Positions 32,926 to 42,298 of a stretch of 46,131 nt of DNA are shown piece after piece. The stretch's first letter is position 1, and each line of letters starts with the position of its first letter. The translations under genes and the position numbers were made by a program. The DNA lies in assembly GCA_900319905.1 (NCBI GenBank), contig ONQB01000024.1, positions 1 to 46,131 on the forward strand, read 5' to 3'. This DNA comes from an uncultured Prevotella sp. (GTDB taxonomy: Bacteria; Bacteroidota; Bacteroidia; Bacteroidales; Bacteroidaceae). Below the pieces are notes generated by a model. That model was not told the origin of the DNA. It did not search any database and saw only the letters and a program-made list of their open reading frames with translations.

Positions 32926-35178
32926 TCAGTTGTCAGCCAGCAGTTTCTTGATCGACTGCTTCTCGCCCACCACCCAGATGATGTCACCAGGTCGGAACTT
33001 TCTTGTCGCACTGATCATTGTCAAGGCATGCTGACCGGCTTCTACCCCTACGAGCATACAGTTGTAATAGTCACGTATGCCACTGTCACCCAACGACTTT
33101 CCTATAAGTGGGCTGTCAGCTGACAGCTGCAGCTTCTGCAAATGCATCTCACGGTCCTCAATATGGGGGTCCATGGGCATCACATTGTTCTTCACCGTCT
33201 GTCCAAATGCCTGCAGCTGGTCATCGTTACCGATGGCCTGCAGACGGTCGCCGGGAAAGATGATGTCGTCGCCTCCGGGGATGTTGATGCGCTGGTGGCC
33301 ACGCAGGATGCTACTGATATGTACGCCAAAGCGCGACGACAGACGCAGTTGACGGAGGCTCTGACCCGCCCACTTGGAGTCTTCGGGGATGTCGACATCG
33401 GAGACGTGAATATCCCGGTCGATCAACTTGTCCTCAAAGAGCGGACGACGCTGTCCGGTCACCTGAGCGGCGATGTCACGCGAATGCAGGTTCTGTATGA
33501 ACCGGCGCTCCAACCGTATGGAGCGGTGTTTGAGATTGCGCGACAGAGCCATCAGCACAATCAACACGACCGCCAGCGTGATGACGAGCGCATTGGCAAA
33601 ACGGGCAAGATAATTGCAGATGTAGAAAAGGATGAAGGCAGCAATGGTGACACGTACCAACACCGTGAAGATGAGTGGCAGGCGGTTGAGACGGCTCTCT
33701 GTCCACAACTCACGAAACTCGTCGCTGTGGTTGTTTTTCATCACCAAAGCCCGCATGAACGGGGAAATGAAGAACAACGTGAGAAGTCCCGTCACGCCAT
33801 TGGCCCACCAGTGCGGCAGGAGATGTCGCGTAAACTGTAACACAAACGTGAGCATGACCGCCGTGACGGCAATGCACAGGATAGTGTAAATCAAAGTATT
33901 GACCGCCATCTTGCGCAACAGTTTGTGCCACAGGCCCTGTTCCTTGACCGTTGTCTGATGAGCCGTACCCAGGTGGTTGAGCCGGCGCACCCACCGCCTC
34001 GGCAGCACCCGTTCGAGCGTGTTGTAAGCAGGCGAGGCCGCACGTATCATATAAGGTGTCAGGAAGGTGGTCACCACACTCACTGCCACAATCACAGGAT
34101 AGATGAAATCGCTGATGACATGAAGAGACAAGCCCAAAGAGGCAATGATGAAAGCAAACTCACCTACCTGCGCCATAGAGAAGCCGCAACGCATGGCCGT
34201 CTTCAGTGGCTGACCACTGAGCATGAAGCCAAACGTGCCAAAGATGGCCTGACCAAGCACAATGGTCACCACGAGAGCCACGATAGGTCCAGCGTATTTG
34301 ACAAGCACCTCGGGATCAACAAGCATGCCTACAGACACGAAGAAGATGGCACCAAAGAGGTTCTTGACGGGAAGCACCAGACGCTCGATGTGCTCCACCT
34401 CAATGGTTTCTGCCAAAATACTGCCCATAACAAAGGCTCCGAACGCCGAGCTGAAACCTACCGCCGTGGAAATCCACGCCATGGCACAGCACAGGCCCAG
34501 CGATACGATGACCAGCGTCTCGTCGGTCATGAGCTTGCGCGTCACTCTGAGGAACGTAGGCACCACGTAAAGGCCGACAACAAACCACAACACCAGGAAG
34601 AAGCCTATCTTCAGCAATGACTCTATCATCTGCCCACCATCGGGATTGTTGCCGCTGGCAACGGCCGACAGCATAACCATCATCACAATGGCCAGGATAT
34701 CCTCCAGAATGAGCACGCTCATCACCAGTCCGGCAAAGCGCTGTTGCCGCAAGCCCATATCGTCGAAGGCCTTATAGATGATGGTAGTCGACGACATGGC
34801 CAGCATGCCGCCGAGGAAGATGCAGTCCATGCGTTCCCAATCGAAGGCATGCCCCACTATCATGCCGAGCATCGCCATTGAGAAGACGATGCTCACGGCG
34901 GCAATGACAGGCGCCATGCCCATTTTCAGAATCTTTTTAAACGAGAAGTCAAGCCCCAGAGAGAACAGCAGGAACATCACGCCAATGTCAGCCCAAGTCT
35001 GGATGTCGGCCTTGTCGATGACCGACATGGTAAGAGGCATGTGGGGTGACACCACGAAGCCGGCCACGATGTAGCCAAGCACAAGGGGCTGGTTGAGTTT
35101 CTTGAAAAGCAAGGTCACCACGCTGGCCACAATAAGGATCAGCGCAAGGTCCTTGATAAGGTCGGGAAGTTCTGCCAT
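32926..35178 (-). CDS. CPA2 (KefB-type) cation:proton antiporter with two TrkA-C domains
   Basis: The 750-residue membrane protein has about 12 helices of the Na+/H+ exchanger fold in the first 400 residues (QPLVLGYIVAGFVVSPH, DIGVMFLLFSLGLDFSFKKI, LGGMLAMSSTTIIYKAFDD, SAFGAFVMGSILAET), then extra helices. The C-terminal part has two TrkA-C (RCK_C) ligand-binding modules, at about 600-660 and 680-750 (IPGGDDIIFPGDRLQAIG and KFRPGDIIWVVGEKQSI). No RCK_N nucleotide-binding domain is present, unlike KefB/KefC. It probably moves K+ or Na+ against protons. Confidence 0.92.
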   Translation of the reverse strand: MAELPDLIKDLALILIVASVVTLLFKKLNQPLVLGYIVAGFVVSPHMPLTMSVIDKADIQTWADIGVMFLLFSLGLDFSFKKILKMGMAPVIAAVSIVFSMAMLGMIVGHAFDWERMDCIFLGGMLAMSSTTIIYKAFDDMGLRQQRFAGLVMSVLILEDILAIVMMVMLSAVASGNNPDGGQMIESLLKIGFFLVLWFVVGLYVVPTFLRVTRKLMTDETLVIVSLGLCCAMAWISTAVGFSSAFGAFVMGSILAETIEVEHIERLVLPVKNLFGAIFFVSVGMLVDPEVLVKYAGPIVALVVTIVLGQAIFGTFGFMLSGQPLKTAMRCGFSMAQVGEFAFIIASLGLSLHVISDFIYPVIVAVSVVTTFLTPYMIRAASPAYNTLERVLPRRWVRRLNHLGTAHQTTVKEQGLWHKLLRKMAVNTLIYTILCIAVTAVMLTFVLQFTRHLLPHWWANGVTGLLTLFFISPFMRALVMKNNHSDEFRELWTESRLNRLPLIFTVLVRVTIAAFILFYICNYLARFANALVITLAVVLIVLMALSRNLKHRSIRLERRFIQNLHSRDIAAQVTGQRRPLFEDKLIDRDIHVSDVDIPEDSKWAGQSLRQLRLSSRFGVHISSILRGHQRINIPGGDDIIFPGDRLQAIGNDDQLQAFGQTVKNNVMPMDPHIEDREMHLQKLQLSADSPLIGKSLGDSGIRDYYNCMLVGVEAGQHALTMISATRKFRPGDIIWVVGEKQSIKKLLADN

Positions 35179-35261
35179 CTAACTGCAATTAATAGAAAGG
35201 GAAGTGTAAACAAAAAAGTGCAGGTCATGCCTTGCTTTAAGGAAAAGAAGAAGGGGAAGGC

Positions 35262-35403
35262 GTATCAAAATTGGAGAAGTTCAGAAGTTCGGAAGTTCAG
35301 AAGTTCAGTCAAATGCATAAATATCTGACATTAAGGTATCATTATAGTAATGACAGAACTCCTGGACTTCTGAATTTCCGGACTTCTTCAATTTTGACAC
35401 ACC
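35262..35403. repeat. Repeat A, copy 3 (inverted core)
   Basis: Lies between the pepT stop and the antiporter start. GTATCAAAATTG (from 35262) pairs with CAATTTTGACAC (to 35400), then CCTC as in copy 1. The left arm has four GAAGTTCR units, the right arm their complements. The core is in the opposite orientation to the other copies: its reverse complement reads CATTACTATAATGATACCTT, then CAGATATTTATGCATTTGAC. Confidence 0.85.
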
Positions 35404-35441
35404 CTCTTTATAGCGTCAGGCTGCCACTGTTGGCAACCTCA

Positions 35442-36665
35442 TCAATCATTGAAAGACTCAGTGAGCTCACAGATCTTTGTGATGACCTGTACAGCCTTCT
35501 GCATGACCTGTATTGACACAAACTCATAGGGACCGTGGAAATTGACGCCTCCGGCGAAGATATTGGGACAAGGCAGACCACGGAACGAGAGCTGTGCGCC
35601 ATCAGTGCCACCACGGATGGGCTCCACCTTTGGTGTTACGCCACTCTCCTGCATGGCTTTCAGTACGATGTCAATGACATACATGTTGGGGTCAATCTTC
35701 TCCTTCATGTTGTAGTACTGGTCCTTCAGCTCAATGCTTACGGTGCCTTCTCCGTACTTGTCGTTCATCTGCCGTGCGATGTTCTCCATGAAGTCCTTGC
35801 GGTCCTCAAATTTCTTGCGGTCGTGGTCGCGAATGATATAGCTCAGCTTTGCCTCTTCACAATGACTGTTGATGGACAACAGGTGATAGAATCCCTCATA
35901 GCCCTCGGTCGTCTCCGGGATGTCAGTATCAGGGATATGGCTGTTGAACTCACAGGCGAGCCTTGAAGCGTTGACCATCTTACCCTTGGCATAACCGGTA
36001 TGAACGCTCACCCCCTTGATGGTGACCTTTGCACTGGCAGCGTTGAAGTTTTCATATTCCAGGTCACCGATATCGCCACCATCCATGGTGTAGGCCCAGT
36101 CGCAACCGAATTTCTCCACATCGAAGTGATGGGCACCCATGCCAATCTCCTCATCCGGATTGAAGCCTACACGAATGTCGCCGTGCTTGATTTCGTCATG
36201 GTCGCGCAGGTAACACATGGCCTGAACGATTTCTGCAATGCCGGCTTTGTCGTCAGCGCCAAGCAGCGTCGTGCCGTCGGTGACAATCAGATCCTCCCCC
36301 TTGTGGGCCAGCAGCTCCGGAAACTTCTTGGGCGAAGACACAATGCCCGGAGAGAGCTCGATGTCGCCGCCATCGTAATGGGACACAACGCGGGCCTTGA
36401 TGTTGGCGCCACTGGCATCGAGTGCAGTGTCGTAATGAGAGATAAAGCCGATAGTGGGAGTCTTTTTCTTGCTGTTGCCGGGAAGCGTGGCATAGATATA
36501 ACCCATCTCGTCCATCTCCACATCCTTCAGGCCCTCCTGCTCCAGCTCTTCCTTCAGATACTTGGCAAAGATGAGCTGCTTGGAGGTACTGGGAACTGTC
36601 TCGGAGTCCTCGGCCGACTGTGTATCAAACTTAGTGTAATTGATAAATCGTTCTACTATATCCAT
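35442..36665 (-). CDS. pepT: Peptidase T (tripeptide aminopeptidase)
   Basis: The 407-residue M20B metallopeptidase removes the N-terminal residue from tripeptides in the cytosol. Metal-site motifs are ISHYDTALD (H-x-D), [23 protein letters not shown], and [14 protein letters not shown] near the end. Length is standard. A TATCTTTG box on the minus strand (plus CAAAGATA, 36697-36704) lies 31 nt before the start. Repeat A follows the gene. Confidence 0.97.
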   Translation of the reverse strand: MDIVERFINYTKFDTQSAEDSETVPSTSKQLIFAKYLKEELEQEGLKDVEMDEMGYIYATLPGNSKKKTPTIGFISHYDTALDASGANIKARVVSHYDGGDIELSPGIVSSPKKFPELLAHKGEDLIVTDGTTLLGADDKAGIAEIVQAMCYLRDHDEIKHGDIRVGFNPDEEIGMGAHHFDVEKFGCDWAYTMDGGDIGDLEYENFNAASAKVTIKGVSVHTGYAKGKMVNASRLACEFNSHIPDTDIPETTEGYEGFYHLLSINSHCEEAKLSYIIRDHDRKKFEDRKDFMENIARQMNDKYGEGTVSIELKDQYYNMKEKIDPNMYVIDIVLKAMQESGVTPKVEPIRGGTDGAQLSFRGLPCPNIFAGGVNFHGPYEFVSIQVMQKAVQVITKICELTESFND

Positions 36666-36876
36666 GTGATATTAAAGATTTGTGAATTCTTTATCACAAA
36701 GATACTCATTTTTACGGCCTCACATAGGAAAAAGGTTGTTAAAGTTATTTAAACTTGCAAACAACTTGGCAAGACCATGACAACTCGCAACTAACGCACG
36801 CCGTTCATGCACTCATGGCACCTCAGGCACTTACACTTTGCACGTTCAGCTTCCGTCAATACCCCAATAACAAACG

Positions 36877-36909
36877 ATCGCCAAGCCGCAACAATAACGA
36901 CTTGGCGAT
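36877..36909 (-). terminator. Hairpin terminator after tRNA-Arg
   Basis: ATCGCCAAG (36877-36885) pairs perfectly with CTTGGCGAT (36901-36909), with a 15-nt loop, starting 9 nt beyond the tRNA 3' end on the minus strand and followed there by a T-rich stretch (CGTTTGTTATT). Confidence 0.75.
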
Positions 36910-36917
36910 ATATGGAT

Positions 36918-36994
36918 TGGTGACCCCGGTGGGACTCAAACCCGCGACACTCAGAACCGGAATCTGATGCTCTATTCAACTGAGCTACGGGGCC
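36918..36994 (-). tRNA. tRNA-Arg, anticodon CCG
   Basis: The reverse complement folds as a complete cloverleaf: acceptor GGCCCCG / CGGGGTC (one G-U), D-arm GCTC / GAGC, anticodon stem TCAGA / TCTGA with loop TTCCGGT, T-arm GCGGG / CCCAC with loop TTTGAGT, and an encoded CCA. Anticodon CCG reads Arg codon CGG. Promoter and terminator are recognisable on either side. Confidence 0.96.
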
Positions 36995-37017
36995 ATACCA
37001 TGACGGTTTCTGTCGTG

Positions 37018-37048
37018 CAAAGGTAGTAAATCTTTTTGGTAAAGCAAA
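37018..37048 (-). promoter_or_regulatory. Promoter of the tRNA-Arg gene
   Basis: Minus-strand -7 TACCTTTG (plus CAAAGGTA, 37018-37025) and -33 TTTG (plus CAAA, 37045-37048), 19 nt apart, about 24 nt upstream of the mature 5' end. Between here and repeat A copy 4 (37049-37200) nothing else was seen. Confidence 0.75.
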
Positions 37049-37200
37049 ACAATGACTGAAAAAATATTGAGGACATCGTCAGAAACATCTTATTTTTGGA
37101 TAATTCAGCATCCCTGCAAGTTTCAAGAGAGCCACTCTGGCAATGTCTCAGCCCAAGAGCCGGTTCTCAAGGACGAAAAGGAAGTGCATCAATAACAAAA

Positions 37201-37300
37201 GTCCAGAAGTCGGAAGTGCTGCCATCACATTCATAATACCTGTCTACCAGATACCTGTGCATATGACTGAACTTCCGGACTTCTGAACTTCCGGACTTCT
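37201..37300. repeat. Repeat A, copy 4
   Basis: Begins GTCCAGAAGTCGGAAGTG and ends with ACTTCCGGACTTCT twice over. The core (CATCACATTCATAATACCT, then CAGATACCTGTGCATATGAC) is in the same orientation as copies 1 and 2. It lies just after the Nudix gene stop (37315) on the minus strand. The left arm is shortened, with about three units. Confidence 0.8.
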
Positions 37301-37314
37301 AAAACTACCAATGT

Positions 37315-37878
37315 TTACTTTTGGTCTTTCTTATAGAAGTACTTCCACAATGGTGCCACCATGAGCGCTTGCTTGAGTTCGTCACGCTCCAAGATGTCAC
37401 GCACCTGCTGTTCGGTGAGCAGATAGACATCAAGGTCTTCCGCTTCATCGAAATGCTGTTGGCCCATAGGGCGCACACCACGTGCGATGTAGGTATGGGA
37501 AATATTGTTGCAGGCACTCGGATTGGAGCAGCTCTCCATAAACAACTCCCATTCACCGCCACCAAAGCCCGTTTCTTCCATCAGCTCGCGTTGGGCCGCA
37601 TGCATAGGTTCCTCACCTTTCTCCACGACACCAGCGGGTATCTCCCACTCCACGATGTCAAGACCATGGCGGTACTGCCGCTCGAAGACATACTTTCCAT
37701 CATCGGTGATGGCAATGACATTGATCCAGTCGGGATACTCAAGACACCAGTAGGCGGGATTAATATTGCCGTTGGGCAACTGCATGCAGTCTTTACGCAC
37801 GGTCATCCAAGGCTCTTTGAGTATGTACTCAGAGGAGAGCGTTTTCCAGCGCAACTCCTCATCACTACGATGTTTCAT
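37315..37878 (-). CDS. Nudix hydrolase (ADP-ribose pyrophosphatase-like)
   Basis: The 187-residue protein carries a complete Nudix box from GVVEKGEEPMHAAQRELMEE to TGFGG (consensus Gx5Ex7REUxEExGU), with RQYRHGLDIVEWEIPAG upstream as in NudF-type ADP-ribose pyrophosphatases. It hydrolyses a nucleoside diphosphate linked to another moiety; ADP-ribose is the likeliest substrate. It begins 16 nt after the exporter gene and is last in that operon. Confidence 0.93.
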   Translation of the reverse strand: MKHRSDEELRWKTLSSEYILKEPWMTVRKDCMQLPNGNINPAYWCLEYPDWINVIAITDDGKYVFERQYRHGLDIVEWEIPAGVVEKGEEPMHAAQRELMEETGFGGGEWELFMESCSNPSACNNISHTYIARGVRPMGQQHFDEAEDLDVYLLTEQQVRDILERDELKQALMVAPLWKYFYKKDQK

Positions 37879-37894
37879 CTTGACGAATACTTAA

Positions 37895-39385
37895 TTAAAT
37901 CTTATTCAAATCGACCATATCGTGATGCTTCAAATGGCGTTCCTGCACGAGCTGCAGCAGTTTCTGCTTGCGCTTAGGCTGAATGAGACGTCTTACGAAG
38001 ATATTGGGGATGGCCACACCAAGGGCAATGAACAGGATGACCAGCGATGCCTTGATGGCCCAGTTGAATGCGAACGTGAGCTCACCTACTACTCCATCCA
38101 TCTCAATGAATCCAAACAGCGCACGGTACATCATGACTCCAGGAATCATAGGAATGACCGACGGAATGGCGATCACCTGATGAGGAATGTGGTGCCAGTG
38201 CTGCGACTTTGTGGCAATGATGCTGACGAGGGCCGAGCCGACGAAAGATCCGATGATAATGCCCATGTCAAGTCCTGTGTTTCCGTTGCTCGGACCGAGG
38301 TTGACGAAGTTGCGGGTGCACACGGCGATGATACCTGTAACGGCCAGTACGGGCATGATGCGTTTCGGTGTATTGTAGATAGTGGCAAAGCCCATGGCTG
38401 AGACGGCGGCTGCAATCGCATAGTAGTAGAACGGATTGTGAGGCGTCATCGAGAGTGTCTTCACGAAGTTGTCAATGCCACATATCTGAATGGCGAAGGC
38501 AATGCCGAACGACATGGCCAGGATCATCATCAGCGTGGTCACGGCACGTGTGATGCCCACTTGCACGTAGTCGCTCACCATGTCGCTGACGAAGTTGATG
38601 AGTGGTACGCCCGGCACGATGAACAGCGTGCAGGCCATCAGCGGATGGTAAGGCGTGTCGGAGTGCATGAAGGCCGGAAGTGCGCTGGCCACCGTTGGAT
38701 TGAGCGATAGAAATGTAGTGAGCCATGCCAGCAACGTGGCCAGGAAGGCACAGATGGCAATGTTCACGTAGCCGTTCCAATGTAGCTTACCCAAAAACAT
38801 CTTCAGGCGGAAGCCGAGGATGGCGGGAATGGAAGCATAGAAAAATGCCGGCCAGTCACAGCCAAACTGAATGCAGAAGCCACCGCAGGCAAAGCCTGCC
38901 GCTACGGCAATCATCCATGGAGAGTACTGCTTGTGCACATGCTTCAACTCGTTAAGTTCCTGCTCGTAGCGGTCAAGACTCCAGTCCTCACGGATGGCCG
39001 TCCACAACATCTTACTGACCCGGGAGATGACGGTAAACTCAATGCAGTGACTGTCCACACGCTGGTATTTGGAAAACGAGTGCGTCTGGTCACTCAGGTT
39101 GACCATGATGATGTTGTAGTTGAGATGGATGTGGATGTACTCCTTCGGCAGTCCGAGATAGGCCTCACAACGCTCCATATTGCGCATGATGCGGGGACAG
39201 TCGGCATTGCTGGCCATCAGGATGCATCCTGTCTGCACCAGCAGGTCGAGTTTACGGCGCAGCAACTGCACCCCCTCGCCCTCATACTCAGCGTGGTTGC
39301 CACTGTTGCTGGAATCACTCTCTTCTTGCAGCAGGATCTGCTCCAACTTCTCTGTGTCTTGGAAATATTCGTTCGTATCGTCCAT
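37895..39385 (-). CDS. Threonine/serine exporter family protein (ThrE type)
   Basis: Start set at 39385 (MDDTNEYF), giving 496 residues, because longer readings overlap the upstream gene. The N-terminal cytoplasmic part ends with VHKQYSPWMIAVAAGFACGGFCIQ. Two hydrophobic units follow: five helices of the DUF1212 (ThrP) type with VPGVPLINFVSDMVSDY, and a second set of DUF3815 (ThrB-like) type with FVGSALVSIIATKSQHWHHIP and IPMIPGVMMYRALFGFI. Both units are fused in one chain, as in ThrE of Corynebacterium. Export of Thr/Ser is the family function; the substrate here is inferred. Confidence 0.9.
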   Translation of the reverse strand: MDDTNEYFQDTEKLEQILLQEESDSSNSGNHAEYEGEGVQLLRRKLDLLVQTGCILMASNADCPRIMRNMERCEAYLGLPKEYIHIHLNYNIIMVNLSDQTHSFSKYQRVDSHCIEFTVISRVSKMLWTAIREDWSLDRYEQELNELKHVHKQYSPWMIAVAAGFACGGFCIQFGCDWPAFFYASIPAILGFRLKMFLGKLHWNGYVNIAICAFLATLLAWLTTFLSLNPTVASALPAFMHSDTPYHPLMACTLFIVPGVPLINFVSDMVSDYVQVGITRAVTTLMMILAMSFGIAFAIQICGIDNFVKTLSMTPHNPFYYYAIAAAVSAMGFATIYNTPKRIMPVLAVTGIIAVCTRNFVNLGPSNGNTGLDMGIIIGSFVGSALVSIIATKSQHWHHIPHQVIAIPSVIPMIPGVMMYRALFGFIEMDGVVGELTFAFNWAIKASLVILFIALGVAIPNIFVRRLIQPKRKQKLLQLVQERHLKHHDMVDLNKI

Positions 39386-39407
39386 TGTTATAATGTGTGA
39401 TATATTG

Positions 39408-41099
39408 TTATGACATGAAGACCATGATGAGAATCTGAATACCAATGATACGCAGGAACATGGCAAACGGATAGACCGTGGCATAACCGGCCGACGGCAG
39501 GTCGCTGGTGGTGAGGCTGTTGGAGAATGCCAATGCGGGAGGATTGGTGTTGCCACCAGCCAGCACGCCCATGAGCGTATAGTAATTGATATGGAAGAAA
39601 TAGCGGCCGATGATGCCACCAAGCAGGATAGGCAGCATCGTAAGAATCATACCGTAGCCAATCCAGGCAAGACCCTGCTCATTGATCAGCGTATGGAAGA
39701 AGTCGGATCCTGCACCCAGTCCTACGCAGGCGAGGAACATCGTGATGCCAATTTCGCGCAACATCATGTTGGCAGAAATTGTGTTGTAGGTGATCAGATG
39801 GTAGCGGGGACCAAAGTAACCCATCAGGATGGCCACAATGAAGGGGCCACCGGCCAGTCCTAAACGGATAGGCGTGGGGATGCCTGGAATCACAATGGGC
39901 ACGTTGGCCAGGATGCAACCGAGGGCAATGCCCAAGAAGATGGGGATAAGGTTGGGATAGTTGAGTCGCTTGAGAGAGTTACCCAGCATCTTCTCAATCT
40001 TGCTCTGTGACAATTCGCTGGCTACGACCGTAAGTCTGTCGCCCAACTGCAGACGCAGATGGGGATGAGCTACGAGGTCGACACCATTACGGTTGACACG
40101 CGTCACGGTAGCGCCGAAGTTGGTATTCAGGTTGAGTTGCTGGAGAGTCTTACCGTTGAGTTCCGGACGGGTGACGAGGATACGGCGTGAGATGAGTTCC
40201 TTGCCATAAGGAGCCCAGTCGAAGTCGATCTGCTTACCGATGAGCGCCGTGATGGCATCGATGTCGGCAGGTGCCGCCACCACGAGCAGGCGGTCGTGCT
40301 GATGGAGTTGCGTCTGGCCATTGACCACTGCATTATGTTCTTGCTGGCCCTCCATAATGATACGGGAGATGACGAAATGTCGGTGAATGATGTTCTTCAC
40401 CTGTGCAACAGTCTGACCATCAATACGCTGGTTGGACACTTCAAGGGTGAAGGAGCGCACGGTGAGCTGTTCCAGTTGTCCCAGTCCACGCTCAGCCTCA
40501 TTCTCTTCCCGTGTAGGTTTGATTCGGAGAATATAGCGCAACAGGATGAACGACAGGATAACGCCAATCACACCCATGGGATAAGCCAGCGCATAACCTG
40601 TGGCAATCTCAGGAGCCTCAACACCCTTCAGCCCGAAGTAGGCCTGCTGGGCCGCTCCAAGGCTCGGCGTGTTGGTGACAGCACCCGAAAGGATACCGGC
40701 CAGGGCCGTCATCGACGTGCCGGTAGCATAATGGAGACCAATGACAAGCACAAAACTGATGAGAATGGTAACGACGATCAGCATGTTGAGCGACAGTCCA
40801 CCTTTTTTGAAAGAGGAGAAGAAACCCGGGCCTACCTGCATACCGATGCAATAGACAAACAGCACCAGGCCAAACTCACGCATGAAATGGAGCAGCTCCA
40901 TATTGAGATTGAGATTGAAATAGCCAAACACAATACCAATGATGAGCACCCAAGTGAGTCCTAACGAAACGTTCTTTACCTTAATCCTGCCCAAGAGAAG
41001 GCCAAGGGTGATGACTAAAGAAAGAATAAAAATGGAATGGGATACGCCACCACCCCAATAGGCTGCGGACCCCATAAACAAGTTCCTTAATAATTCCAT
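39408..41099 (-). CDS. Putative transporter of the AspT (aspartate:alanine exchanger) family
   Basis: The 563-residue protein has the duplicated AspT/YidE layout: a first membrane half with VLFVYCIGMQVGPGFF and GAVTNTPSLGAAQQAY, a central cytosolic part with two TrkA-C modules (about 205-375), and a second membrane half with ACVGLGAGSDFF and GVLAGGNTNPPALAFS. Family members exchange organic anions or amino acids. It is first in an operon with the ThrE-type exporter (22 nt gap) and the Nudix gene. A TACCTTTG box lies upstream (plus CAAAGGTA, 41171-41178). Confidence 0.92.
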   Translation of the reverse strand: MELLRNLFMGSAAYWGGGVSHSIFILSLVITLGLLLGRIKVKNVSLGLTWVLIIGIVFGYFNLNLNMELLHFMREFGLVLFVYCIGMQVGPGFFSSFKKGGLSLNMLIVVTILISFVLVIGLHYATGTSMTALAGILSGAVTNTPSLGAAQQAYFGLKGVEAPEIATGYALAYPMGVIGVILSFILLRYILRIKPTREENEAERGLGQLEQLTVRSFTLEVSNQRIDGQTVAQVKNIIHRHFVISRIIMEGQQEHNAVVNGQTQLHQHDRLLVVAAPADIDAITALIGKQIDFDWAPYGKELISRRILVTRPELNGKTLQQLNLNTNFGATVTRVNRNGVDLVAHPHLRLQLGDRLTVVASELSQSKIEKMLGNSLKRLNYPNLIPIFLGIALGCILANVPIVIPGIPTPIRLGLAGGPFIVAILMGYFGPRYHLITYNTISANMMLREIGITMFLACVGLGAGSDFFHTLINEQGLAWIGYGMILTMLPILLGGIIGRYFFHINYYTLMGVLAGGNTNPPALAFSNSLTTSDLPSAGYATVYPFAMFLRIIGIQILIMVFMS

Positions 41100-41383
41100 C
41101 TTAAAAATTACACTAACATTATACTAACATGATTGTCATCCCAGACACACGTCTAAGACTAATACCGGTGCAAAGGTACGATTATTTTAGCAGTTAACGT
41201 TAAAAAGATAGAAAGAATTGAGTCTAAATGCACGTTGCTTAGAAGTGATTGCCGTATAAGATGTTATTGTAATCCAGAAGTATTCATTAAGCAGACAAAT
41301 GCAATATTCACTGCACATGCCTGCCCGTTGACGGTGTCATCTGATGTTGACCCTCAGGCGCTGTCCATTTACCAGCCAACTAT

Positions 41384-42169
41384 CTATTGTCCAATGCCCA
41401 GTGCCCTTACAATGGCTTTGCCCCAATACTGGGCCAGCACACTAGCCCCCTCTTCATTGGGATGCAGCCAGAAGTCACAATCATGATAGCCCTTCTCGTG
41501 GACGAGCATGGTGGCGTAATGCTCCTTGAAATAGCGGTAGGCATCACGGTCGCCGGCATGCACCTGTCCGGGATAACGCACGTCGAAGTGCTTCACGATC
41601 TTCTTCACCTGCTTGAAGTACACTGTCAACATCTTCTGCCCTTCCTTGGTCTGCAAGCTTCCGTTACGGGTGGTGAAGGGTGCCGAGAAGTATATTGGCC
41701 GATGGAGCACGAACTGTGCCTTGGGATAGATGGCCAGCAAGGAATCGATGATAAGCTCCATATTGTGCTCGTACATAAAAGGAGTCGTACGGCTGTTGCC
41801 CGGCCGCTCTGCGGCATCATTGGTTCCCAGCATGATGGAGAAGACCAATAGCCCATTTGGATGCTCCGCCATGATTCGGGACGTTGCCGATTTTAGTTCG
41901 TTCCAATAGTTGGTGATGCCCGTTTTGGCAGGCACGAAGTTAAACGTGGTCCGTCCACTCTTTCCCATGTTCACAACGTGACACTCACCCACGCCCGGCT
42001 GCCGTGCCAGCCATTGACCACAAACGATTGGCGGTGCAGTCTTCTTAGGGTTCTTGTGCAAGGCTCCAAAGGTAATGCTGTTGCCTACGAACACCACATT
42101 ATAGTCCTGCTGTGCCCTCACGGCTGACACCAACTGAAGCAAGAAGAACAATATCAAAATCTTTTTCAT
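41384..42169 (-). CDS. Secreted SGNH/GDSL-type hydrolase
   Basis: The 261-residue protein begins with a signal peptide (MKKILILFFLLQLVSAVRAQ). The catalytic Ser is in VVFVGNSITFG (block I), Gly and Asn blocks are VNMGKSGRTTF and MLGTNDAAE, and the Asp-x-x-His pair is in CDFWLHPNEEG. These fit SGNH hydrolases that deacetylate sugars. It stands alone, with about 280 nt of featureless DNA downstream (41100-41383). The exact substrate is unknown. Confidence 0.92.
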   Translation of the reverse strand: MKKILILFFLLQLVSAVRAQQDYNVVFVGNSITFGALHKNPKKTAPPIVCGQWLARQPGVGECHVVNMGKSGRTTFNFVPAKTGITNYWNELKSATSRIMAEHPNGLLVFSIMLGTNDAAERPGNSRTTPFMYEHNMELIIDSLLAIYPKAQFVLHRPIYFSAPFTTRNGSLQTKEGQKMLTVYFKQVKKIVKHFDVRYPGQVHAGDRDAYRYFKEHYATMLVHEKGYHDCDFWLHPNEEGASVLAQYWGKAIVRALGIGQ

Positions 42170-42261
42170 TGCTTTATTATCTTATATACTATGCTCATTC
42201 GAAATGACAACGGCATGGCCATTTATTACACCTTCTTTTATATGTTATCAAATAAAATGCG

Positions 42262-42269
42262 TATTTTTG
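42262..42269 (+). promoter_or_regulatory. -7 box upstream of the aldose-1-epimerase gene
   Basis: TATTTTTG fits TAnnTTTG. Transcription would begin near 42276, which favours the ATG at 42299 as start over 42284. The -33 element is weak. Confidence 0.5.
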
Positions 42270-42298
42270 CCAAAACTTATTTTATGACTGTTCAGCAT

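Noticed and set aside
36877-36994. tRNA-Arg 3' end as a possible attachment site
   Set aside because: No integrase gene and no repeat of the tRNA 3' end was seen nearby; the inverted repeat is simply a terminator.
4937-37300. Spaced repeat A copies as a CRISPR array or insertion sequences
   Set aside because: The copies are kilobases apart with genes between them, no cas genes or spacers exist, and no transposase is encoded.
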